Positions 1 through 5,988 of a DNA stretch of 8,352 nucleotides are shown here, one piece after another. The stretch lies in the NCBI GenBank assembly GCA_902783915.1, contig CACZSX010000103.1, positions 1 to 8,352 on the forward strand, given 5' to 3'. Source of the stretch: an uncultured Erysipelotrichaceae bacterium. GTDB lineage: Bacteria; Bacillota_I; Bacilli_A; RF39; UBA660. The position numbers and the translations under genes were made by a program. Under the pieces are notes generated by a model. The model was not told where the DNA came from. It ran no database searches and saw only the letters and a program-made list of their open reading frames with translations. Each line of letters starts with the position of its first letter. Position 1 is the first letter of the stretch.

Positions 1-1
1 A

Positions 2-250
2 ATTCTAACATTAGGATTTTATGCAACACCAATTGTATATTTATCATCAATGTTACCAGAAAAATTCCAATGGGCAATGCTTGCTAACCCAATGGCTGTG
101 TTAGTAGAAGCATATAGATCAATACTTTATTATCACAAATGGCCTGAGTTTAATATCTTAGGAGTTTGGGCAATAATAAGTGTAATACTATTAATAATAG
201 GATATTTAATATTCAAAAAATTAGAAAAGAGTTTTGTTGAAGAATTATAA
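2..250 (+). CDS. ABC-2 type polysaccharide/teichoic-acid exporter permease, C-terminal part (5' truncated by window edge)
   Basis: The last 82 codons of a membrane permease are present; the reading frame is open to the first base, so the start lies left of the window. Visible are the FYATPIVY segment, a MLPEKFQW turn, the NPMAVLVEAYR motif and a final hydrophobic helix at about fragment residues 52-71, followed by the tail KKLEKSFVEEL. This is the characteristic end of TagG/Wzm/RfbA-type permeases, which pair with an ATPase (TagH/Wzt) to move undecaprenyl-linked teichoic acid or O-antigen-like polymers across the membrane. No ATPase gene follows, so the partner is presumably upstream. The stop TAA is followed at once by a second in-frame TAA (251-253). 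The family call is firm; the exact polymer cannot be told from this fragment. Confidence 0.88.
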   Translation: MLTLGFYATPIVYLSSMLPEKFQWAMLANPMAVLVEAYRSILYYHKWPEFNILGVWAIISVILLIIGYLIFKKLEKSFVEEL

Positions 251-257
251 TAAACAA

Positions 258-280
258 GTCAATTATGGTATAATAATGAC
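258..280. repeat. Imperfect inverted repeat overlapping the promoter
   Basis: The left arm GTCAATTAT (258-266) pairs with the right arm ATAATGAC (273-280), with one unpaired A in the left arm and a six-base centre GGTATA (267-272). The dyad covers the predicted -10 element. No run of T follows the right arm (the next bases are CAAAAACAAT), so it does not look like an intrinsic terminator. It could be an operator for an unknown regulator, a weak hairpin in read-through RNA, or a chance result of AT-rich sequence. Confidence 0.4.
266..274 (+). promoter_or_regulatory. Extended -10 promoter for the aminotransferase-led gene run
   Basis: The string TGGTATAAT matches the extended -10 consensus TGnTATAAT exactly, in the only sizeable intergenic gap of the window. 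No good -35 box sits 16-18 bp upstream; the best candidate, TTATAA at 245-250, matches TTGACA poorly, which is common when the TG extension is present. Transcription would begin near 281, giving a leader of about 30 nt. The leader carries a strong Shine-Dalgarno, AAAAGGAG (296-303), seven bases before the ATG at 311. Read-through from the upstream permease gene is also possible because no terminator is visible. Confidence 0.65.
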
Positions 281-310
281 CAAAAACAATAAGGTAAAAG
301 GAGTGATTTA

Positions 311-1435
311 ATGATTCCATTTAATAAACCATCAATAACAAAAAAAGAAAAAGAATACATTATGGATAGCCTTGATGGAAAAATATGTGGTGATGGTACA
401 TACACAAACAAAGTAAATGATTGGTTCAAAGATAAAATGAATACCAATGTATTATTAACAACATCAGGAACATCTGCCTTAGAGATGGCTTCCTTACTTT
501 GTAAACTTAAAGAAGGAGATGAAGTAATCGTTCCCTCATATACTTTTGTATCAACAGTTAATGCTTTTGCTTTAAGAGGAGCAATACCTGTATTTGTAGA
601 TGTAGATCCAAAAACTATGAATATTGATGTTGATAAAATAGAAGAAAAAATAACAGATAAAACAAAAGCATTATATATTGTTGATTATGCTGGAGTTGTT
701 CCAGATATGGATAAAGTTAATGATATAGCAAAGAAACATAATTTGCTTGTTGTTGAAGATGCAGCTCAAGCAGTTGGTTCAAAATATAAAGGTAAGTTTG
801 CTGGTACTTTAGCAGACTATGGTTGTTATAGCTTCCATGAAACAAAAAATTATGTTATGGGAGAAGGGGGAGCTTTTATCGCAAACAATGAGAAAGACTT
901 CCTTAAAGCAGAAATTATTAGAGAAAAAGGAACTAATAGAAGTCAATTTATCAGAGGAATGGTTGATAAATACACATGGCATGATATTGGTTCATCTTAT
1001 TTACCATCAGATATTCTATCAGCTCTATTATATGCTCAATTAGAAAGATTTGATGAAATAATGGAAAAAAGAATGGATATATGGAATAAATATAATGATT
1101 ATTTTGCTCAATATGAAAAAGATGGAAAAGTAATAAGACCATTTATTCCAGAAGAATGTGAACATAATGCTCATATGTTCTATTTAATTATGCCTACAAA
1201 AGAAGAAAGAGATAATTTAATAACTTTCTTAAAAGAAAAGGAAATAATTGCTCCATTTCATTATATTCCACTTCATCTATCCCCAGTAGGAAAAAAATAT
1301 GGATATAAAGAAGGAGATTTACCATTAACAGAAGAGTATTCTTCTAGATTAATAAGATTACCATTATATGCAGATATGAGTGAAGAAGAAGTTAACAAGG
1401 TTTGTGAAGAAGTTAGTAATTTTTTGGGAAAGTAG
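311..1435 (+). CDS. wecE: dTDP-4-amino-4,6-dideoxygalactose transaminase, WecE/RffA-like (DegT/DnrJ/EryC1/StrS family)
   Basis: This is a cytoplasmic PLP enzyme of 374 residues, close to the length of enterobacterial WecE. WecE converts dTDP-4-keto-6-deoxyglucose to dTDP-4-amino-4,6-dideoxygalactose (dTDP-Fuc4N) with glutamate as amino donor. Segments shared with WecE include the MIPFNKP start, CGDG (26-29), the phosphate-loop region LLTTSGTSALEMA, SYTFVST, FVDVDPKTMNID, VVEDAAQ (D150, expected to bind the pyridine nitrogen), SFHETKNY (K179, expected Schiff-base lysine), EIIREKGTNRSQF, DKYTWHDIGSSYL, AHMFY and FHYIPLH. The start is set by AAAAGGAG seven bases upstream. The substrate is made by the RmlA and RmlB enzymes encoded about 5 kb downstream, which supports the specific assignment over other DegT-family sugar aminotransferases. 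The 4-amino product is a plausible substrate for the ATP-grasp ligase encoded 11 bp downstream. The exact stereochemistry of the product is inferred from similarity. Confidence 0.87.
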   Translation: MIPFNKPSITKKEKEYIMDSLDGKICGDGTYTNKVNDWFKDKMNTNVLLTTSGTSALEMASLLCKLKEGDEVIVPSYTFVSTVNAFALRGAIPVFVDVDPKTMNIDVDKIEEKITDKTKALYIVDYAGVVPDMDKVNDIAKKHNLLVVEDAAQAVGSKYKGKFAGTLADYGCYSFHETKNYVMGEGGAFIANNEKDFLKAEIIREKGTNRSQFIRGMVDKYTWHDIGSSYLPSDILSALLYAQLERFDEIMEKRMDIWNKYNDYFAQYEKDGKVIRPFIPEECEHNAHMFYLIMPTKEERDNLITFLKEKEIIAPFHYIPLHLSPVGKKYGYKEGDLPLTEEYSSRLIRLPLYADMSEEEVNKVCEEVSNFLGK

Positions 1436-1446
1436 GAATCTAAAAA

Positions 1447-2589
1447 ATGAATAAAGAAAAAATAGTAATTATAGGCGCAAATAGCTTTCAAAATCCATTG
1501 ATTCTTAAAGCTAAAGAAAAAGGTTATGAAACTCATGTATTTGCTTGGGAAAGTGGAGATATTGGAGAAAAAACAGCTGATTATTTTTATCCGATTAGTA
1601 TAACTGAAAAAGAAAAAATACTAGAAGAATGTAAAAAAATAAAACCAGTTGCAGTAGCATCAATAGCTTCAGATTTAGCAGTAATAACAGTAAATTATTT
1701 AGCAAAAGAATTAGGATTAGTAGGAAATGATCCGAAATATTCAACAATTTGTACTAATAAATATGAAATGAGAAAAGCTTTTGAAAAACATGGAGTAAAT
1801 GTACCAAAGTTTATTGAAGTATCAAAAGGACAAAAACCAGATCTTTCAACTATTACTTTTCCAGTTATAGTTAAACCAACAGATAGATCTGGAAGTAGAG
1901 GAGTTACAAAAGTTGAAAGAAAAGAAGATATAGAAAAAGCTATTAATAATGCAATAGAATATTCTTTTGAATCAAAAGCTATTATAGAAGAATTTATTGA
2001 AGGAAATGAATATAGTTGTGAATGTATTTCTTATAATGGAAAAAATCATTTCTTAACAATAACTAAAAAATATACAACAGGTTCACCCAACTTTATAGAA
2101 ACAGCTCATATGCAACCATCAGATTTGACTGATGAAGAAATTGAGATAGTTAAAAAAGAAATATTTAAAGGCCTAGAAGCATTAAAAATAAAAAATGGTC
2201 CAAGCCATTCAGAGTTTAAAATTGATAAAAATAAAAATGTAAAAATAATTGAAATAGGTGCAAGAATGGGTGGAGATTGTATTGGTTCAGACCTAGTTAA
2301 AATATCTACAGGTTATGACTTTGTTGATTTAACATTAGATGTTGCTTTAGGTAAAGAATTAAAATTAGAAAAAGTATCTGTTCCTCAAATTGCATTTATA
2401 AAATTTATTTTTTCAAAAAAAGATTTAGATAAATTAAATTATATAAAAGAAAATCATAGTGATTTAATTTATAGAATAAGTGAGATATCAGATCTAGAAC
2501 ATGATATAGTAGATAGTTCTACAAGATTTGGTTATTATATTTTAAAAGTAAAAGATAAAAAACAATTAAAAGAATTAGAATTAATATAG
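1447..2589 (+). CDS. ATP-grasp carboxylate-amine ligase, probably acting on the amino sugar
   Basis: This is a 380-residue soluble protein. An N-terminal pre-ATP-grasp domain (about 1-100) begins with IVIIGAN and resembles a Rossmann-like fold. The ATP-grasp domain follows: FPVIVKP with the nucleotide-binding K143, a glycine-rich loop SGSRGV (148-153), the EEFIEGNEYS hinge (181-190), a SHSEFK segment (E256) and IIEIGARMGGD (E269, R273), where the acidic residues should bind magnesium. The GARMGG pattern recalls BacD-type L-amino-acid ligases and LysX-like enzymes, which join a carboxylate to an amine through an acyl phosphate. Lying between the 4-aminotransferase and the lipid-sugar glycosyltransferase genes, it may attach an amino acid or other carboxylic acid to the sugar 4-amine; this is inference. 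The substrate cannot be read from sequence. The start ATG is preceded by a modest AGGA overlapping the upstream stop. Confidence 0.82.
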   Translation: MNKEKIVIIGANSFQNPLILKAKEKGYETHVFAWESGDIGEKTADYFYPISITEKEKILEECKKIKPVAVASIASDLAVITVNYLAKELGLVGNDPKYSTICTNKYEMRKAFEKHGVNVPKFIEVSKGQKPDLSTITFPVIVKPTDRSGSRGVTKVERKEDIEKAINNAIEYSFESKAIIEEFIEGNEYSCECISYNGKNHFLTITKKYTTGSPNFIETAHMQPSDLTDEEIEIVKKEIFKGLEALKIKNGPSHSEFKIDKNKNVKIIEIGARMGGDCIGSDLVKISTGYDFVDLTLDVALGKELKLEKVSVPQIAFIKFIFSKKDLDKLNYIKENHSDLIYRISEISDLEHDIVDSSTRFGYYILKVKDKKQLKELELI

Positions 2590-2593
2590 GTGG
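2587..2593 (+). promoter_or_regulatory. Stop codon fused to ribosome binding site (ATP-grasp / GT2 junction)
   Basis: TAGGTGG combines the ATP-grasp stop TAG (2587-2589) with the Shine-Dalgarno AGGTGG of the next gene, four bases before its ATG at 2598. A ribosome terminating here sits on the next initiation region, which favours translational coupling. Confidence 0.6.
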
Positions 2594-2597
2594 TTAT

Positions 2598-3524
2598 ATG
2601 AAAATATCAGTAGTAATTCCTGTATATGGATGCAGAGAAGCTTTAAAAGAATTACATAAAAGATTAACTAAAACTTTAGTATCAATAACAAATAATTATG
2701 AAATAATATTTGTAAATGATAACTGTCCTCAAAAATCAATAGAAGTAATTAAAGAAATATGTGAAAAAGATAAGAAGGTAGTAGGAATAGATTTGTCTAG
2801 AAATTTTGGACAAATGAAAGCTATTTTAGCAGGTTTAGACTATTCTTCTGGTGAATGGGTAGTTGTAATGGATTGTGATTTACAAGATCGCCCTGAAGAG
2901 ATACCAAACTTATATAAAAAAGCACAAGAAGGATATGATATAGTTTTTGCAAGAAGAGCTAAAAGAAAAGATAGTTTCTTTAAGGTTTTAGTTTCAAAAA
3001 TGTTTTATAAAATATATTCTATAGCAGCAGACATGAATTACGATTCAAGTCTATGTAATTTTAGTATATGTAAAAGAAAAGTAATAGATAGTTATTGCAA
3101 AATGAGAGAAGAACATAGAGCATATGTTATGTATCTACAATGGTTAGGTTTTAAACAAGCAGTAATTGATGTAGAACATAATAAAAGATATGAAGGAAAG
3201 TCTTCCTATAATTTTAAAAAGAGATTTAAAATGGCTAGTGACATATTGTTTTCTCAATCAGATAAATTATTAAAAATAATTGTAAGATTTGGTTTTTTAG
3301 TAACATTTATCTCTTTACTAGCAGTAATATATTTAGTAATTCATTATTTCCTTCATCCAAATACTCCTCAAGGATGGACAAGTCTTCTTGCTATTACATG
3401 TCTAATGAGTGGAATAATTATTAGTGTAGTTGGTGTAGTAGGTATTTATGTAGGAAATATCTTTACTCAAGTAAAAGAAAGGCCATTATATATAACAAAA
3501 GAAATATATAATGATAAGAAATAG
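2598..3524 (+). CDS. Membrane GT2 glycosyltransferase, GtrB/ArnC/DPM synthase-like (polyprenyl-phosphate glycosyltransferase)
   Basis: This 308-residue protein should move a sugar from its nucleotide donor to undecaprenyl phosphate at the inner face of the membrane. The N-terminal GT-A domain starts with ISVVIPVYG, has IIFVNDNCP, LSRNFGQMKAILAGL and the metal-binding stretch MDCDLQD (D92, D94, D97), then RYEGKSSYNFKK (197-208), which corresponds to the R-x-x-G-x-S-x-Y motif of this family. Two C-terminal transmembrane helices (about 229-252 and 263-288) and the short tail KERPLYITKE follow, the standard GtrB/ArnC layout. In three-component systems this enzyme works with a small flippase and a large GT-C transferase, and exactly those two types are encoded next. 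The donor is probably the dTDP-4-amino-sugar made by the flanking genes, either free or acylated. The family is firm; the donor is inferred. Confidence 0.88.
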   Translation: MKISVVIPVYGCREALKELHKRLTKTLVSITNNYEIIFVNDNCPQKSIEVIKEICEKDKKVVGIDLSRNFGQMKAILAGLDYSSGEWVVVMDCDLQDRPEEIPNLYKKAQEGYDIVFARRAKRKDSFFKVLVSKMFYKIYSIAADMNYDSSLCNFSICKRKVIDSYCKMREEHRAYVMYLQWLGFKQAVIDVEHNKRYEGKSSYNFKKRFKMASDILFSQSDKLLKIIVRFGFLVTFISLLAVIYLVIHYFLHPNTPQGWTSLLAITCLMSGIIISVVGVVGIYVGNIFTQVKERPLYITKEIYNDKK

Positions 3525-3532
3525 GTAATAAA

Positions 3533-3880
3533 ATGAAATTTAAAGATATTTTATTCGCAATCTTTATTTATATTATTTTTCCATTTTCTAGTGTATTTAT
3601 GAAATTGGCTTCATCAAATCCCAATATAGTAATGAAATTATTCTTATTTTGTTGTTCTATTGGAGTTTTAGCTGTATTTTCAGTATTATGGCAAATCTTA
3701 TTAAAAAAAGTAGATTTAACAAAAGCTTATCTATTTAAAAGTACAACAATTATATGGAATGTATTTTATGGAATATTAATATTTGAAGAAAAAATTACAT
3801 TTATGATGGTATTAGGAATGATTATAACAACAATAGGTGTAATGATAACAATAGTAGGTGATAAACAAGATGCAAAATAG
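3533..3880 (+). CDS. SMR/EamA-type small membrane protein, candidate lipid-sugar flippase subunit 1 (ArnE/ArnF-like)
   Basis: This protein of 115 residues is almost entirely hydrophobic, with four predicted helices at about 7-24, 33-56, 64-84 and 88-109. The segment FEEKITFMMVLGMIITTIGV at the start of helix 4 matches the usual SMR/EamA pattern (F/L-x-E-x-ho-x-x-x-x-x-G-x-x-ho-I-x-x-G). The buried glutamate of helix 1 that EmrE-type drug exporters use is absent: helix 1 reads IYIIFPFSSVFMKLAS. This argues against proton-driven drug efflux and agrees with ArnE/ArnF and related flippase subunits. It lies right after the GT2 gene and overlaps the second SMR gene, so the two probably form a heterodimer that flips undecaprenyl-phosphate-sugar outward. 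The start is set by AGGT overlapping the upstream TAG stop, six bases before the ATG. Confidence 0.72.
   Translation: MKFKDILFAIFIYIIFPFSSVFMKLASSNPNIVMKLFLFCCSIGVLAVFSVLWQILLKKVDLTKAYLFKSTTIIWNVFYGILIFEEKITFMMVLGMIITTIGVMITIVGDKQDAK
3856..3861 (+). promoter_or_regulatory. Ribosome binding site that decides the start of the second SMR gene
   Basis: AGGTGA lies inside the 3' end of the first SMR gene, eight bases before the ATG at 3870. An in-frame GTG at 3858 falls within this site and would have no proper spacing, so ATG 3870 is the better start. Confidence 0.65.
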
Positions 3881-4196
3881 TATTTATATTTTATTATTTG
3901 TTATTTCTATCCTAATCGCCAGTTTTAGCCAAATTCTTTTAAAAACAGGTGCAGGCAAAAAAAATATTTATATTAATAAATATACAATAATAGGCTATTC
4001 ACTAATGGTTATATCAATGATATTTACTTTAATTGGATATAAAGGGGTAAATCTAACTTTAAGTGGTGTATTACAAGGTTTAAGTTTTATATTTGTACCA
4101 CTTCTAAGTATGATTTTATTAAAAGAAAAAATAAATAAAACAACTATAGTAGGTATTACTTTTATAATAACAGGAATTATTATATATTCCTTATAG
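3870..4196 (+). CDS. SMR-type small membrane protein, candidate lipid-sugar flippase subunit 2 (ArnE/ArnF-like)
   Basis: From ATG 3870 the protein has 108 residues with four predicted helices at about 4-25, 38-57, 63-84 and 91-107. Helix 1 contains IASFSQILLKTGAG; the S-x-x-Q pattern (S18, Q21) resembles the first helix of ArnE and ArnF, and again no EmrE-type glutamate is present. LLKEKINKTTIVGITFIITG is a typical SMR/EamA helix-4 region. The gene overlaps its upstream neighbour by 11 bp, which suggests coupled translation and equal subunit amounts. Two short, unequal SMR proteins between a GT2 and a GT-C gene match the arn-type arrangement, so the proposed job is transport of undecaprenyl-phosphate-linked sugar across the membrane. 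A GTG at 3858 would add four residues but is less likely. The family is fairly sure; the substrate is inferred. Confidence 0.74.
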   Translation: MQNSIYILLFVISILIASFSQILLKTGAGKKNIYINKYTIIGYSLMVISMIFTLIGYKGVNLTLSGVLQGLSFIFVPLLSMILLKEKINKTTIVGITFIITGIIIYSL

Positions 4197-4199
4197 GAG
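4194..4199 (+). promoter_or_regulatory. Stop codon fused to ribosome binding site (SMR2 / GT-C junction)
   Basis: TAGGAG joins the stop TAG (4194-4196) of the second SMR gene to the AGGAG of the following gene, ten bases before its ATG at 4210. An ATG at 4200 is out of frame with the large gene and is not its start. Confidence 0.55.
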
Positions 4200-4209
4200 A
4201 TGAAGTTGA

Positions 4210-5970
4210 ATGAAAAACATAATGAAATATGTAAAAGAAAATAAATTATTTCTACTTGTATTAATAATTGGAATGGTCTTATTATTTACAGAATTAAACC
4301 AAGTAATTATGTATGCAGATGATTACTCTCTTGGAATTGAAAGTAATAAATATGGAATTGAGGGTACATGGATACATTTTGTTAATAATTATCTTCACTG
4401 GGGTGGAGGTTTTACTGGATCTATTGTTATAGCAATATTAACAATAGGTTTTAAATACTGGAAATTTATTGAATTAATTTTAATAACAGCTATTGTTTTA
4501 ATGACTATGCGTTTAATCCATGTAAAAGATGGTAAATATAAAGAGTTAACAACACTATTTATATGGTTACTTTATTTCTTAATTGATATCTCAACAAGTA
4601 GAGAAACTATATTATGGTTAGATGGATCAATGGCATATGTACTTACTTCATTCCAAGTTATATTATATACATATTTATTATATACAAGAATCCATTATCC
4701 AAAAATGAGAAAGAAATATGATATTGTTTTATTCCCTCTAGCAGCATTTTTTGGTGGTTGGAGTTCAGCTCAATCAGGAGCAATAGTAGTATTAATTACT
4801 GGAATAGAATGGATATTTGCTAAAGTTATTAATAAAATAAAAATAAATAAATTCTATTTCATATCATCATTATTAACAATAATAGGATATTGTATATTCT
4901 TCTTTGCTCCAGGTAATGGAGAAAGAATGGAAGTTCAAGGACTCTTCACAACACTAGGATTATTATCGAAAATAATGTATAAAGCAAGTCCACTATATTC
5001 TTCATTATTTGATATAAGAAATTATCAATTCTTTGGACTACCATTTTATACAATATTACTAATAATACTATTATTAGTAGTAACTAAACATCTATTAAAA
5101 AATGAAACAAATGAAAAAATAAAACTATTATTATCATTAGGATGTATATATAATTCTATATTTGTATTAACAGTTATTTTAACTAAAATACCAATTCTAA
5201 ATAACTATAGTATAATAAGTAATTTTCTTACTTATAATAATTTATATTATGAATATATTGGAAATAAATTATCAATAGCTGATCTATTTCCATATGTTAT
5301 TTCAACAATAACTATAATAATAATTATTATTCAAGCATTATATATATCTCTTAAGGAAAAAAATTCATTATTATTTATAGTCACAACATGTGGATTAGTA
5401 TCACAAGCAATATTACTAGTGGCACCAACTCATCCATCACGTACAACATTAATATCTATCATGTTCTTTATAATTGGAATAGTCTATTTATTTAAATATA
5501 GTTTAGATAATAAAATAGAATGGGAGTATTATATTTCAATAATATTTATGATTTTATTCTTACCAGTAGGAGTAGTTTTACTTGCTGTATTCTATCTAAT
5601 TAATGATTATTTAAAAGATTTAAAAGCAAATCAAAAATTATCAATTAAAATAGCAACATTCATAATAATCCTATCTTTATTTGCATTTAAAAACTGGGCA
5701 GAAACAACACATAATTATAAAGTAAATAAAGAAATTGATGCAAAGAATATGGTACGTATTGAAAAATATCAAAAGAATCCATCTAGTGAGAAAATATTAG
5801 TATTGATTGAACCTAAAGAACCAGCTTATGGTTTTACCGGTTTAGCAGGAATAGAATGGGTAGAAAAAGCTGTAATAACTTATTTTGAATTAGATGAAAA
5901 TACAGATATAATGTTTGAAGATGAATATAAACAATATAAAAAGTCAAAAATAATTAGAGTATATGAATAA
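4210..5970 (+). CDS. Large polytopic GT-C-like membrane glycosyltransferase (resembles DUF6056/GtrII-type proteins)
   Basis: This protein has 586 residues and roughly 11-13 hydrophobic segments. After helix 1 (about 12-29) comes an outward loop with YADDYS (D37, D38); an acidic pair in the first external loop is the catalytic signature of GT-C enzymes that use polyprenyl-phosphate sugars. Other conserved-looking points are HWGGG (63-67), ILWLDGS (134-140), FGGWSSAQSG (181-190) and FAPGNGER (232-239), a set that recalls DUF6056 proteins. The last 90 or so residues are polar and probably form a small external domain. It follows the GT2 and SMR pair directly, so it is the expected third component: it would transfer the flipped sugar to a surface acceptor such as a teichoic acid or other wall glycan. 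The stop TAA is backed by an in-frame TAG. The DUF assignment comes from motif memory and is less certain than the GT-C idea. Confidence 0.68.
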   Translation: MKNIMKYVKENKLFLLVLIIGMVLLFTELNQVIMYADDYSLGIESNKYGIEGTWIHFVNNYLHWGGGFTGSIVIAILTIGFKYWKFIELILITAIVLMTMRLIHVKDGKYKELTTLFIWLLYFLIDISTSRETILWLDGSMAYVLTSFQVILYTYLLYTRIHYPKMRKKYDIVLFPLAAFFGGWSSAQSGAIVVLITGIEWIFAKVINKIKINKFYFISSLLTIIGYCIFFFAPGNGERMEVQGLFTTLGLLSKIMYKASPLYSSLFDIRNYQFFGLPFYTILLIILLLVVTKHLLKNETNEKIKLLLSLGCIYNSIFVLTVILTKIPILNNYSIISNFLTYNNLYYEYIGNKLSIADLFPYVISTITIIIIIIQALYISLKEKNSLLFIVTTCGLVSQAILLVAPTHPSRTTLISIMFFIIGIVYLFKYSLDNKIEWEYYISIIFMILFLPVGVVLLAVFYLINDYLKDLKANQKLSIKIATFIIILSLFAFKNWAETTHNYKVNKEIDAKNMVRIEKYQKNPSSEKILVLIEPKEPAYGFTGLAGIEWVEKAVITYFELDENTDIMFEDEYKQYKKSKIIRVYE

Positions 5971-5988
5971 TAGTAAAGGAGAGATAAT

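Noticed and set aside
258..280. Intrinsic terminator after the permease gene
   Set aside because: The hairpin is weak, AT-rich and bulged, and is followed by CAAAAACAAT rather than a T run.
259..447. Small minus-strand open frame over the promoter and aminotransferase start
   Set aside because: It is antisense to the WecE-like gene and the promoter gap, has a low-complexity hydrophobic translation and no family signal.
819..1043. Open frame of 74 codons inside the aminotransferase gene
   Set aside because: It is a shadow frame of a clearly conserved PLP enzyme.
951..1142. Minus-strand open frame inside the aminotransferase gene
   Set aside because: It is antisense to strongly conserved coding sequence, with biased Phe/His/Ile composition typical of shadow frames in AT-rich DNA.
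1273..1536. Minus-strand open frame across the aminotransferase/ATP-grasp junction
   Set aside because: It is antisense to two well-supported genes and shows no recognisable domain.
3858..3869. GTG start four codons upstream for the second SMR gene
   Set aside because: The GTG lies within the AGGTGA ribosome binding site that is correctly spaced for ATG 3870.
5316..5331. Perfect 16-bp palindrome of AAT/ATT units in the GT-C gene
   Set aside because: It encodes an isoleucine-rich transmembrane helix (six Ile in a row) and has no GC pairs; low-complexity coding sequence explains it.
311..5970. Possible foreign origin of the aminotransferase from base composition
   Set aside because: A few hand-counted 60-base lines look less AT-rich in the aminotransferase than in the GT-C gene, but the Ile/Leu/Phe-rich membrane protein explains much of that; codon use is otherwise alike.
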